NCBI GenBank assembly: GCA_024234735.1
Contig: JACKNV010000003.1
Location: 248,001 to 312,000, forward strand
Direction of reading: 5' to 3'
From: Pseudomonadales bacterium
GTDB lineage: Bacteria > Pseudomonadota > Gammaproteobacteria > Pseudomonadales > Halieaceae
DNA length: 64,000 nt
Shown: positions 28,289-37,241 of the stretch, in pieces
How the letters are laid out: the number at the start of each line of letters is the position of its first letter
How positions within the stretch are numbered: position 1 is the stretch's first letter
The notes under the pieces: model-generated
The model's database searches: none
The model's input: only the letters and a program-made list of their open reading frames with translations
What the model was told of the DNA's origin: nothing
Made by a program: the position numbers and the translations under genes

Positions 28289-28312
28289 GAAGGCCCGGTG
28301 TCGTGGGCCTTC
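28289..28312 (+). terminator. hairpin downstream of the two-helix membrane protein gene
   Basis: GAAGGCCC and GGGCCTTC form a perfect 8-bp stem with an 8-nt loop, 39 nt after the stop at 28250. No run of T follows, so it is a weak candidate for an intrinsic terminator and may only mark the mRNA 3' end. Confidence 0.4.
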
Positions 28313-28360
28313 TGCTCGCCGCGATTCTTGCCGGATGATTAACTGGGCTGCAGTTGAAAT

Positions 28361-28588
28361 ATGATGGACGGACGTGGCGTGAAAGCCGGTAGATATCGGC
28401 ACTTCAAAGGGGGCGAGTATCGGGTTCACGGTGTGGCAACCCACTCCGAAACCGCAGAGCAGTTGGTAGTCTATGAGCCGCTGTACGGTGAGGGCGGGTT
28501 ATGGGTGCGCCCGTTATCGATGTTCCAGGAGAGCGTACGACACGGCGGTGCAGAGGTGCAGCGCTTTCAGTATGTAGGCCCGGAGTAG
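28361..28588 (+). CDS. DUF1653 protein
   Basis: A 75-residue protein with the DUF1653 pattern: GRYRHFKGGEYRVHGVATHSET near the start, LVVYEPLYGEGGLWVRPLSMF in the middle. The family forms a small beta-barrel of unknown role. Two in-frame ATGs (28361, 28364) could serve; neither has a strong binding site. It lies about 110 bp after the hairpin at 28289 and is convergent with the next gene. Confidence 0.82.
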   Translation: MMDGRGVKAGRYRHFKGGEYRVHGVATHSETAEQLVVYEPLYGEGGLWVRPLSMFQESVRHGGAEVQRFQYVGPE

Positions 28589-28668
28589 GGGGGCGGGGCC
28601 GATCAATGGTGTAACGGTTCCCGTGCATGCGCGATTGGCCGCGTGTTTGCCTGCAACAGGCTTTGGGT

Positions 28669-29355
28669 CTATTTAAAGTAATACTCGCTCATACCCAGAG
28701 ACACCATATTTTCCACGTCGCAGAAACCCGGTAGATGTTCAAACATTTCCTGCTGGGCTTCCAGGGAACCGAAATAGCGTGAATCGTCGGTGAAATCCTC
28801 CAGGCTGCGGAAGTGCTCCGACACAATGGCGCGATAGGCCGGTGCGTGCGGGGTGAGCGGCCTCGCAACGGCGTTTCTCACGTAGGACCAGCGCAGTGGG
28901 TGCAGCTCGAATGTCTGGGCGGAATGCAGTACCTGCCAGTTGTGGTAGAACGCCTCGTCGGAGATACCATCGGGTTTGCCATTGGCGCTGAACTGGGTCA
29001 CACCTGGCCGTCGCTCGCCCTCCTTCCAGTCGACCTCGAAGGGCTGCACCAGGGATTCGGTTACCAGGTAGCCGGCAACCGATGCGCTGCATTCCTTCAG
29101 GCAGGACTCGATCGGGGCGCGCCTGTCCAGGTTGGCATGCCAGAACGACACCACCGCGGCCACATCCTGCCACGGCCCTATCAGGCGCCCGGGAGCTGCT
29201 TTTGCGAGAACGCCGTTCAGATCGGCGATGGTAATGGTAATATCGCAAGCCCCGGATTCGCGCAGCGTGTTCACACCCTGGTCCAGCAGATGCCCGCCAA
29301 AAGCCTCCGTGGTAGCATCGGCAGGGCAACCCAGCAGGTAAATCATTTTCTCCAT
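28669..29355 (-). CDS. EthD-domain (dimeric alpha/beta-barrel) protein
   Basis: A 228-residue soluble protein. The N-terminus MEKMIYLLGCPA and the segment TQFSANGKPDGISDEAFYHNWQVLHSAQTFELHPL resemble EthD-type ferredoxin-like domains, in which a short strand is followed by the helix around FYHNWQ. The pattern seems to occur twice in weaker form, which fits a two-domain protein. EthD proteins are associated with degradation pathways, but their activity is mostly unknown. No neighbour clarifies its role. Confidence 0.65.
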   Translation of the reverse strand: MEKMIYLLGCPADATTEAFGGHLLDQGVNTLRESGACDITITIADLNGVLAKAAPGRLIGPWQDVAAVVSFWHANLDRRAPIESCLKECSASVAGYLVTESLVQPFEVDWKEGERRPGVTQFSANGKPDGISDEAFYHNWQVLHSAQTFELHPLRWSYVRNAVARPLTPHAPAYRAIVSEHFRSLEDFTDDSRYFGSLEAQQEMFEHLPGFCDVENMVSLGMSEYYFK

Positions 29356-29513
29356 GACATGTCCCGTCCATCAGTGGGTGCGGCATCGCTATACAGCGTA
29401 TATTACCTGAACAATAAAACTGGAGTGCGTTCCGATTGAACGGATTGGCTCGGCGATCGTCGGCCGGGCTGCGCAGGCGTTACCGGAGGCCCAACCCGGA
29501 CTCCCCCGGGATA

Positions 29514-30359
29514 CTACTGATCGTTGCCGGGTACGCCGGGTGCAACAGGCTGTTGTTGCAGCGGCTCCGCGGGTAGCGATTCCGTCTGTGGCGGTTGCGC
29601 ACCCGTTGTGGTTGCCCCGATCTGCGAGCGTTTTTCCCATTCAAACAACGGCAGAGCCAGGAAACCGGCCTTCAGCGTCTCGTCCCAGGAGCGTTTGATA
29701 TCGCGTAAATAAGTGTCTTCGGCGTCCAGGCGCACATAGTGGGCGGTGTTGAAGCTGTCTGCTTCGTATACCAGGACTTCGATGGGCGGCCCCACTGTTG
29801 CGTTGGAGCGTATGGTCGAGTCCATCGAGACGATGGCACAGCGGGCGGCGTCGTCGAGTGAGGTCTCGCGATGCAGGATCCGATCGAGAATGGGCTTGCC
29901 GTATTTGCTCTCGCCAATTTGCAAGAACGGCGTCTCATCGGAGTCGGAAATGAAATTGCCAGCCGAATAAACCAGGTAAATGCGATGCTTGCCGCCCTGT
30001 ATCTGGCCCCCGAATAAAATCGAAGCCGAAGTATCTATGCCACTGCCTCCGGTCGCTTGCTGTGCCAGGTTCTGCTCTTCGCGGCTGACCTCGGCGACAT
30101 AGTGAGCACCCTCGTTGATTTTCTGGCAGGTGAGCAGGCTTCTCGGGCTGCCCTCGTCGATGTCCTGCCTGATGCGCTCGATGATTGCCTGGGTCGTGGC
30201 AAGATTCCCGGCTGACAAGATGCAGAATACGCGATCCGTTGCCGGTTGAAAGAGATGCATTTTGCTGTACGACGACAACATATCGGGGCCGGCATTGGTG
30301 CGGGAGTCGGAGCAAAAAACCAGCCCATTGTTGGTGGAAATTGCTATGCAGTACGTCAT
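29514..30359 (-). CDS. Anbu-type proteasome-like peptidase
   Basis: A 281-residue Ntn peptidase-like protein. It starts MTYCIAISTNNGLVFCSDSR, so Met removal would leave Thr as nucleophile, as known for Anbu (ancestral beta-subunit) proteins; FCILSAGNLATTQ and IYLVYSAGNFI are proteasome-fold strands. These assemble into helical or ring-like particles. The last ~37 residues form a Thr/Gln/Pro-rich, probably disordered tail that extends beyond the catalytic fold. The usual Anbu neighbours (transglutaminase, alpha-E and ATP-grasp genes) are not adjacent here. Confidence 0.9.
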   Translation of the reverse strand: MTYCIAISTNNGLVFCSDSRTNAGPDMLSSYSKMHLFQPATDRVFCILSAGNLATTQAIIERIRQDIDEGSPRSLLTCQKINEGAHYVAEVSREEQNLAQQATGGSGIDTSASILFGGQIQGGKHRIYLVYSAGNFISDSDETPFLQIGESKYGKPILDRILHRETSLDDAARCAIVSMDSTIRSNATVGPPIEVLVYEADSFNTAHYVRLDAEDTYLRDIKRSWDETLKAGFLALPLFEWEKRSQIGATTTGAQPPQTESLPAEPLQQQPVAPGVPGNDQ

Positions 30360-30451
30360 TCTGATATTCCAGCGGTTTTGTGCCAGTCAAGCCTCAGCAC
30401 TGTACCCGAAGTGGAGAGACTGGTGAAGCGGTAGATTGGAGGGGGCGGGGA

Positions 30452-30511
30452 GATGCGGGTAGCGTACGAGTCGTATTGGGTGATGGGACCATCCGTGGCG
30501 CTACCCGCATC
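30452..30511. repeat. nested inverted repeat (13-bp outer stem)
   Basis: GATGCGGGTAGCG at 30452-30464 pairs perfectly with CGCTACCCGCATC at 30499-30511. The 34-nt loop contains a second perfect hairpin, GATGG at 30482-30486 with CCATC at 30489-30493. The element lies in the 250-bp gap between the Anbu gene start and the AraC gene stop. It has no T-run. It could be a transcriptional barrier for the AraC mRNA, a protein-binding site or a small structured RNA. Confidence 0.6.
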
Positions 30512-30611
30512 GCAACCCGACCATAAAGGTAGGCAAAGGGCGCTCCTGTAACCAGGCGGATCACAGCGGTTTCGTGATTGGATTCACTGGCGTGGCGGTT
30601 GTTGCTGCAAA

Positions 30612-31622
30612 TCAGCTGTTACTGTCGCGCTGCACGATCCTGTGTGCTTTTTGATATCTACCTGGCGTATTGCCTGTCCATTTCTTGAAAACGCGATTGA
30701 AGGCGCTCTGTTCGGAAAAGCCCAGCAGTAACGCAATTTCCACGAATGATAAGCTGCTGTGAAGCAGGTACCTGCAGGCCAGTTGCTCGCGAAGGCCGTC
30801 GAGCAACGACTGGTAAGAAAAATGGTAGTCTCCCAGGCGCCTTTGCAGCGTGCGCGGTGAACACTCCATGGCCCTGGCGACCAGGGCCAGTGACACCGTA
30901 CCCTGGGGAATCAGCCGCAATAACACTGCCTGCAACTGTTGAAGGAAGGGCGTTTTTCCCCCGACAAGCTCAGCGAATGCCGCCTCCTGCTGGTCCTGCA
31001 TGGCCAGCACACTCGGCGGCAGTTGGCCTGTTTCCGGCAGCCTCGCGCGCTCGTAGTCGATGCCGATGCCGGGCACTGTTGAACCGAATTTGACTGGGCA
31101 ACCGAAAAATTGCTCATACGCGGCAACATCCTCAGGTGGCTGTTCACTCAGTGCCACCCACTGCAATCGAAAAGTCAGGGGAAACCGCTGGCGCAAAAAA
31201 CTCACCAGCGCGGCGAGCGCGGTCTGCACGAACAGTGCATTTGGCTCACCCAGCCTGTCAGGCCACGCCAGGGAGAAAGCGGTATCCTCCCGGTTGAGGA
31301 TGCAGAAATTGATTCCGTAAAAACGCCGCTCGCCCAACTGATAAGTCTGCAGGGCATCGACCAGGGTTTCACTGTTGAGCACCAGGTAACCCAGCACCCC
31401 AAGATGCCGCAGTGATACCTGTGAGCCGATTTGCAGACCTGTATGGGGCAGTTGACTCAGTTCCCTGGCCTCTGCCAACAGGGCTCGCCACTGCTCGATC
31501 GGCAAACTCTCGCGGTCGGCCAGTGCGGCAACACGCGCTCCTAGTGACGGGCTGTCGATGGTGTACCGCTCCATCCACAACCGCATTATCTGGGCAAATT
31601 GACCCGACACCCGGATGATCAT
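30612..31622 (-). CDS. AraC-family regulator (arabinose-binding-like N-terminus)
   Basis: A 336-residue regulator. The first ~200 residues match the domain found in OruR/ArgR-like AraC proteins (ERYTIDSPSLGARV, LGVLGYLVLNSETL, FYGINF). The C-terminus has the two helix-turn-helix units: VSLALVARAMECSPRTLQRRLGDY and SFVEIALLLGFSEQSAFNRVFKKWTGNTPGRYQK. ATG 31622 follows GGAGGGGG; the frame upstream to 32189 is antisense to the dioxygenase gene and is rejected. It is divergent from the TauD-type gene with 159 bp between them, so that gene is its likely target. Confidence 0.9.
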   Translation of the reverse strand: MIIRVSGQFAQIMRLWMERYTIDSPSLGARVAALADRESLPIEQWRALLAEARELSQLPHTGLQIGSQVSLRHLGVLGYLVLNSETLVDALQTYQLGERRFYGINFCILNREDTAFSLAWPDRLGEPNALFVQTALAALVSFLRQRFPLTFRLQWVALSEQPPEDVAAYEQFFGCPVKFGSTVPGIGIDYERARLPETGQLPPSVLAMQDQQEAAFAELVGGKTPFLQQLQAVLLRLIPQGTVSLALVARAMECSPRTLQRRLGDYHFSYQSLLDGLREQLACRYLLHSSLSFVEIALLLGFSEQSAFNRVFKKWTGNTPGRYQKAHRIVQRDSNS

Positions 31623-31781
31623 GGTGCTACCCCCTCCGGGAATACTGCCGACCCTGGCGTGATTGGTCAATACGGCGGCATGCCGACTTTCTACTATCTC
31701 CCGACCGAAAAAGCCGGCAATAGCAATTGCATCTTCGATCCCCCTGTCGATGCGGACTTTATCGCCATACAAGGAATCATG
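31623..31781. promoter_or_regulatory. divergent control region between AraC regulator and TauD-type dioxygenase
   Basis: A 159-bp intergenic stretch should hold both promoters and the AraC operator. CGGCATGCCG at 31677-31686 is a perfect 10-bp palindrome. The segment from 31605 to about 31730 reappears with roughly 10-15% changes at 43555-43680, including the first codons of the regulator, which supports a conserved regulatory element. No -35/-10 pair stands out. Confidence 0.5.
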
Positions 31782-32624
31782 ATGATGATGACAGTTACAC
31801 CCAGCGGCCAGGCCTGTGGCGCAGCCATTCGCGGCCTCGATTTGAGCAGGCCACTGTCTGCAGGAGAAGTCGAACAGATCAAACGGGCATGGGCGGAGCA
31901 CCATGTGCTGTCGTTCCCGGACCAGGGAATGAACGACGACGACCTTGAGCGCTTTACCGGTTATTTCGGCAAGCTGGGCGATGACCCCTTCTTTCGCCCC
32001 ATCGAGGGTCGACAGTATATTGCCGCCATCGCCCGCTACGCTGACGAGAAGACACCGATTTTTGCTGAATCCTGGCACGCAGACTGGAGCTTCAAGGAGC
32101 AGCCGCCCATTGGCACATGCCTGCTCGGTATTACCATCCCGCCCGCTGGCGGCGATACGTTGTTTGCCAACCAGCATCTGGCGTACCAAAACATGCCCGA
32201 GGCCTTAAAAGAGCGAATCGCCGGCCTGAACGCCATTCACTCCGCAGTGATGGCCTACTCACCGGATGGCCTGTACGGCAAGCCCGACCCTGGTGTGAAA
32301 AGCGCCATGCAGCCGATCATTTCCGACGAAGCCCGCAAAACCCAGACTCACCCGCTGGTGATGACCCACCCGGACAACGGACGGCAGGCCATCTATGGCT
32401 GTATGGGCTATACCATCGGTATTGAAGGCATGGAGCAGGGCGAGGCCGAGGCACTACTGCGGGAATTGCACCAGTGGCAATCGAAGGAGGAATGTGTTTA
32501 CCGCCACAAATGGCAGCCGGGCATGCTGATCATGTGGGACAATCGCTCTGTACTGCACGCAGCCACCGGCGGTTTTGAAGGCTATGACCGCCTGTTGCAC
32601 CGCACCACCATCTGGCCGTACTGA
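31782..32624 (+). CDS. TauD/TfdA-family 2-oxoglutarate-dependent dioxygenase
   Basis: A ~280-residue non-heme iron enzyme. The iron site is HAD (His99, Asp101 in WHADWSF) with a distal His at about 259 in WDNRSVLHAA, and an Arg near the C-terminus (LLHRTTIW) for 2-oxoglutarate. Relatives hydroxylate taurine, aryloxyalkanoates or other acids. Four ATG codons run in tandem at 31779-31790; the distance to AAGGA (31771-31775) favours 31782 or 31785. It is divergent from an AraC regulator. A broken partial copy lies at 43.55-43.92 kb. Confidence 0.9.
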   Translation: MMMTVTPSGQACGAAIRGLDLSRPLSAGEVEQIKRAWAEHHVLSFPDQGMNDDDLERFTGYFGKLGDDPFFRPIEGRQYIAAIARYADEKTPIFAESWHADWSFKEQPPIGTCLLGITIPPAGGDTLFANQHLAYQNMPEALKERIAGLNAIHSAVMAYSPDGLYGKPDPGVKSAMQPIISDEARKTQTHPLVMTHPDNGRQAIYGCMGYTIGIEGMEQGEAEALLRELHQWQSKEECVYRHKWQPGMLIMWDNRSVLHAATGGFEGYDRLLHRTTIWPY

Positions 32625-32767
32625 CCGCGACACACCGACATTGCCATCGAATATGACCCGGTCGGCGGTGGTGTGGTGAGTCGGGATTCTGTACCAATCC
32701 CGGTCCGGTATCTGGAAGCGGATCAGCGCTTAAACGGTCGCTGGAAAAAACATTGCGGTGGTCAACT

Positions 32768-35700
32768 TCAACTGTCAGTTACCGCCTTGAACACACGTCC
32801 GTCATTGGCGGGCTGGCGGTTTCGGGACGCCAGCTTCACTATCACCACATAGAACAAGGGCACAAAAAATACCGCCAGGAACGTCGCGGCCAGCGTTCCG
32901 CCCACTACACCCGTGCCGATGGCGTGCTGGCTGCCGCTGCTGGCACCTGTTGCCAGGGCGAGGGGCAACACCCCGAAAACAAAAGCCAGTGAGGTCATGA
33001 TGATAGGCCTCAGGCGCAGCCTGGCGGCCTCTGCGGTCGCCTCCAGCAGCGGCTTGCCCTGTTCTTCGTACAGTGCCCGGGCGAATTCGACGATTAGAAT
33101 CGCATTTTTGGAAGCCAGCCCCATCGTGGTCAGCATGCCGACCTGAAAATAGACATCATTGGACAAACCGCGCAGGAGGGTCGCGAGCAACGCACCAAGG
33201 ACTCCCAGCGGCACCACCATGATGACGGCGAAGGGCACGGACCAGCTTTCGTACAGTGCGGCCAGACACAAAAACACGATGAGTATAGCCAGTGCGTACA
33301 GGGTTCCGGCCTGCCCACTGGCGGCGCGCTCCTCATAGGACAGCCCGGTGTACTTCACACTGATACCCATCGGAAGCTGTGTTGCGATGCGCTGCACTGC
33401 TGCCATGGCATCGCCGGTGGTGTAGCCGGGTGCCGGTGCCCCGAGGACCTGCACTGCCGGCAACCCTTCAAAACGTTGCAGCTTGGGTGAACCCTCTCGC
33501 CATTCACCGCGAGCAAAGTTGGAAAATGGCACCATGTCGCCTTCACTGTTGCGCACATGCCACGCATTGAGGTCGTCAGGCAGCAGCCGTGAATCCCAGC
33601 GCCCCTGAACGAATACTTTTTTGGTCCGGCCACGATCGATGAAGTCGTTGACATAGGCCGAACCCCAGGCCGTCGACAGGGTCTGGTTGATGGCGTCCAG
33701 GGACAATTGCAGGGCCCGTGCGCGCTCGTCTTCGATGACTATCTGGTACTGGGCTTCGGCGGGCGGACCATTGGGCCGTACCATCGTCAGCGAGGGCTCC
33801 TGGCTCGCCATCTCCAAAAACTGCCCTACCGCCTGATCCAGCACTTCCCGACCGAGGCTCGCATTGTCCTGGAGGTAGATATCAAACCCGTTGGCGGTAC
33901 CCAGCTCGATAATCGAGGGGGGCACAATAGCAATCACCTGGCCTTCATTGAGGGTTGATAGGTACCTGTTTGCACGTTCCGTGACAGCAAAAATGCTCTG
34001 GGATGGGTCTGTTCGCTCTTCAAAACTTTTCAGGCTGACAAAGGCATTCCCGGAGTTTTGTCCGCGCCCCGCGAAGTTGAAACCGTTCATCGTGTGCACC
34101 GCCGCCACGCTGTCGCTTTCCTGCTCCAGGAAATAGTCTCGCACCTTGCCCAGCACTTCCTCGGTGCGCGCCGCTGAGGCATTGCCTGGCAACTGTACCT
34201 GCGCGATAAGGATGGACTGGTCCTCTTCGGGAAGGAAGGCCTTCGGCACCAGCTCAAACAGGACCGCCACGACGCCGATGATCAACAGGTACGCCAGCAT
34301 GAAACGTCCCCGGCGCCGCAGCATGGCGGATACTCCACTCTCGTAACGCAGCGCGTTCCGATTGAAGGTTCGGTTGAACCAGCCAAAGAAGCCCTTTTTG
34401 TCGTGGTGATCACCCCTTGAAACCGGTTTCAGGATCGTGGCGCACAAGGCTGGCGTAAAGAACAAGGCCACCAGGACAGAGAAGCTCATCGCCGAGATAA
34501 TGGTGATGGCGAACTGGCGATAGATGACACCGGTGGAGCCACCGAAGAATGCCATCGGCAGGAACACTGCCGAGATCACCAGGCCGATGCCTACCAGCGC
34601 TCCCTGGATCTGGTCCATGGATTTGCGGGTGGCGTCCCGTGGCGACAACCCTTCCTCAACCATGATGCGTTCGACATTTTCCACCACCACGATGGCGTCA
34701 TCTACCAGGAGGCCAATCGCGAGTACCATTGCAAACATGGTCATCACATTGATGGTGTAGCCCAGCGCATACAGCACCCCGAAGGTTGCCAGCAACACCA
34801 CTGGAACCGCCAGCGTGGGAATGATGGTGGCGCGCCAGTTCTGCAGGAACAGAAACATTACCAGGAAGACCAGCACGATAGCCTCGGCAAGGGTATGTAC
34901 TACACCCTCGATCGACGCCATCACGACTGGTGAGGTATCGAATGGGTAGGCGACCCTGACGCCCTCGGGGAAGTAGGGCTCCATCTCGGCAATGGTCTCT
35001 TTCACCGCCGCGACGGTCTCCAGCATGTTGGCGCCGCTGGCCAGTCGCAGCCCCATGCCCGCGGCGGGCTTGCCGTTGAATTTCGATGAAATTGTAAAAC
35101 TCTCGCTACCCAGGGTCACCTCGGCCACGTCCTGCAGGCGTACCTGCGAGCCGTCGGGATTGACCTTCAGCAGGATATTTCGAAACTCCTCCGCGCTTTT
35201 CATTCGCACTTTGCCGATGACTGTTGCTGTGAGTACAGCCTCTGAATGGCTGGGCAGTCCACCGATTTGACCAGACGATACCTGGACATTCTGCGCGCGG
35301 ATCGCCTCGATCACATCCGGCGGCACCAGCTGATAGCTGTTGAGTTTCTCCGGATCCAGCCAGATGCGCATGGCGTAGGGCGCACCCATGACCAGAAAAT
35401 CGCCCACGCCGGATGTGCGTGCAATGGGATCCCTGAGATTGGACACAATATAGTCGCCGAGGTCGGCGCTGCTTAGCTGGCCATCCTCTGAGACCAGCGC
35501 CAGCACCAGCATGAAGCCGGGCTTGTACTTGTTGACGCGCATGCCCTGGCGTTGGACTTCCTCGGGGAGCAGGGGGCTCGCCAGTTGCAGCTTGTTCTGC
35601 ACCTGAACCTGCGCGATATCGGGATCGGTGCCTTGCTCAAAGGTAGCCACTATCGTCACGCTACCCGTGGAATCGCTCTCGGAACTGATGTAGCGCAAAC

Positions 35701-35920
35701 CGTCGAGGCCGTTGAGCTGTTGCTCAATCACCTGTGTCACCGTGTCCTCGAGAGTCTGAGCCGAGGCCCCGGGATAACTCGCGCTGATTGCCACCGCCGG
35801 CGGCGAGACGTCAGGGTACTGGCTGATGGGCAGTTTCATGACAGACAGCGCGCCACCCAGGATGAGCAGCAGGGCCAGCACCCAGGCAAAAATGGGCCTG
35901 TCGATGAAGAAGTGCGACAC
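32768..35920 (-). CDS. RND (HAE1-type) multidrug efflux permease
   Basis: A 1050-residue inner-membrane transporter of the AcrB/MexB type. The N-terminus MSHFFIDRPIFAWVLALLL, the porter segments, and transmembrane helix 4 with GLLVDDAIVVVENVERIM (adjacent Asp residues for proton relay) are typical; the C-terminal half repeats the layout with GLASKNAILIVEFA. Length is normal. It is encoded 2 nt after the adaptor gene. It should take drugs or hydrophobic toxins from the periplasm; no outer-membrane channel gene is nearby. Confidence 0.95.
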   Translation of the reverse strand: MSHFFIDRPIFAWVLALLLILGGALSVMKLPISQYPDVSPPAVAISASYPGASAQTLEDTVTQVIEQQLNGLDGLRYISSESDSTGSVTIVATFEQGTDPDIAQVQVQNKLQLASPLLPEEVQRQGMRVNKYKPGFMLVLALVSEDGQLSSADLGDYIVSNLRDPIARTSGVGDFLVMGAPYAMRIWLDPEKLNSYQLVPPDVIEAIRAQNVQVSSGQIGGLPSHSEAVLTATVIGKVRMKSAEEFRNILLKVNPDGSQVRLQDVAEVTLGSESFTISSKFNGKPAAGMGLRLASGANMLETVAAVKETIAEMEPYFPEGVRVAYPFDTSPVVMASIEGVVHTLAEAIVLVFLVMFLFLQNWRATIIPTLAVPVVLLATFGVLYALGYTINVMTMFAMVLAIGLLVDDAIVVVENVERIMVEEGLSPRDATRKSMDQIQGALVGIGLVISAVFLPMAFFGGSTGVIYRQFAITIISAMSFSVLVALFFTPALCATILKPVSRGDHHDKKGFFGWFNRTFNRNALRYESGVSAMLRRRGRFMLAYLLIIGVVAVLFELVPKAFLPEEDQSILIAQVQLPGNASAARTEEVLGKVRDYFLEQESDSVAAVHTMNGFNFAGRGQNSGNAFVSLKSFEERTDPSQSIFAVTERANRYLSTLNEGQVIAIVPPSIIELGTANGFDIYLQDNASLGREVLDQAVGQFLEMASQEPSLTMVRPNGPPAEAQYQIVIEDERARALQLSLDAINQTLSTAWGSAYVNDFIDRGRTKKVFVQGRWDSRLLPDDLNAWHVRNSEGDMVPFSNFARGEWREGSPKLQRFEGLPAVQVLGAPAPGYTTGDAMAAVQRIATQLPMGISVKYTGLSYEERAASGQAGTLYALAILIVFLCLAALYESWSVPFAVIMVVPLGVLGALLATLLRGLSNDVYFQVGMLTTMGLASKNAILIVEFARALYEEQGKPLLEATAEAARLRLRPIIMTSLAFVFGVLPLALATGASSGSQHAIGTGVVGGTLAATFLAVFFVPLFYVVIVKLASRNRQPANDGRVFKAVTDS

Positions 35921-35922
35921 GA

Positions 35923-37080
35923 TCAGGAGCCCTCCTGTGATGCGCCCCGGGTGTAATCCGTTACCAGATCGAGACCCGTCGCCGGTTCCGCCCTGACCGG
36001 GGTGCCGGGGCGAAGCGAAAACAGCCCTTCGACCACTACCTGGTCACCAGCGGCGACACCATCGCCCACCAGCCAGGTGTTGCCCAGCATTCGCCGGGCG
36101 TCCACAGGACGGCGCTGGGCAGTGCCGTCAGCCGCCACGACCCAGACCGATGCCTGCCCGCTCGCATTGCGCAGCACCGCCTGTTGCGGCAGCAACTTCG
36201 CCCGTTGCAGCATACCTTCCTGCAACTCGGCGTGTACGAACATGCCCGGCAGTAGCTTGCCATCTGGATTGGGAAACTGGGCGCGCACGGTCACCGACCC
36301 TGTCCCGCTGTCAACGTTAACCTCGGAAAACATCAGCACGCCCTCCCGTGGGTAGACACTCCCGTCCTCCAGTACCAGCCTGACACGAGCCTTCCCCTGG
36401 TCACCGGCCGCGGCTTCGATAAGCCCCGCTTCGAGTGCCTGCCGCCAGTGCAGTATTCTCGAGACCGGCTGGGTCATATCCACAAAAATGGGGTCGAGCT
36501 GTGTCACGATCGCCATTTCCTGAGTCTGTGCGCTCGACACCAGAGCACCTTCGGTTACCCGACTGCGGCCGATGCGGCCACTGATCGGAGACAATACCCG
36601 GGTGTACGTCATGTCGATCTCGGCGACTTTGAGGGCAGCCTTGGCTTCTACCCAGGCCGCCTCGGCATCGTCGAACTGTTGCTGGGGAATGACCTTCTGT
36701 TCAAGCAGGCTCTTGTACCGGCGATAAAGGCTCTCGCTGGTTGCAAGTTGGGCCTGGGCGCGGGCCAGGGCGGCCTCGTAAGGCGCCGGATCAATCTGAT
36801 ACAGCGGCTGGCCTGCCGTGACAGCACTGCCTTCCTCAAACAGACGGCTCTGGACAATGCCGGACACTTGAGGGCGGACCTCCGCCACGCGGTGTGCCAC
36901 GGTTCTTCCCGGTAGCCTGGCAGTCAGCATCAAAGGCGCTTCCTCGACCGTATAGACGGTCACTGCCCGCTCCTGTGGCACGGGCGTCTCGTCCTCGACG
37001 CGGTCACATGCGGCAAGTACCAGAGTGAACAGAATGAACCCAAGGCATCGCGCCCGGGCAGGCAGGCTGGTGGTTGTCAT
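35923..37080 (-). CDS. RND efflux periplasmic adaptor lipoprotein
   Basis: A 385-residue membrane fusion protein. The lipoprotein signal ends in LVLAAC, with Cys25 as lipid anchor. The lipoyl halves surround an alpha-hairpin (ARAQAQLATSESLYRRYKSL), followed by VLSPISGRIGRSRVTEGALV and the C-terminal barrel (LPGMFVHAELQEG). It links the permease at 32768-35920 to an outer-membrane channel. ATG 37080 has GGAGG upstream, so the longer frame to 37197 is rejected. The IclR regulator gene is divergent, about 160 bp away, and is its likely controller. Confidence 0.93.
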   Translation of the reverse strand: MTTTSLPARARCLGFILFTLVLAACDRVEDETPVPQERAVTVYTVEEAPLMLTARLPGRTVAHRVAEVRPQVSGIVQSRLFEEGSAVTAGQPLYQIDPAPYEAALARAQAQLATSESLYRRYKSLLEQKVIPQQQFDDAEAAWVEAKAALKVAEIDMTYTRVLSPISGRIGRSRVTEGALVSSAQTQEMAIVTQLDPIFVDMTQPVSRILHWRQALEAGLIEAAAGDQGKARVRLVLEDGSVYPREGVLMFSEVNVDSGTGSVTVRAQFPNPDGKLLPGMFVHAELQEGMLQRAKLLPQQAVLRNASGQASVWVVAADGTAQRRPVDARRMLGNTWLVGDGVAAGDQVVVEGLFSLRPGTPVRAEPATGLDLVTDYTRGASQEGS

Positions 37081-37241
37081 GAGCGCCTCCGGGTATCTGG
37101 TTAATTTCGATTGGTGAATCATAATACGGTGCAGTGTACCGCATTGCGGTCCATTTCCGCAAGTGGTATCATGCGGCCCGGAGCACTGACGGGGCACTTG
37201 TGACCTTTGGGCCGGTGGAAGAATTACGGCGGACTACAGAT

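Noticed and set aside
31779..31790. Four tandem ATG codons at the TauD-type start as a possible phase-variable repeat
   Set aside because: Slippage by whole codons would only add or remove Met and keep the frame, so it gives a start ambiguity rather than a switch.
30612..32189. AraC regulator starting far upstream at 32189
   Set aside because: The extra 189 residues are antisense to the TauD-type gene. ATG 31622 has a strong binding site and gives normal family length.
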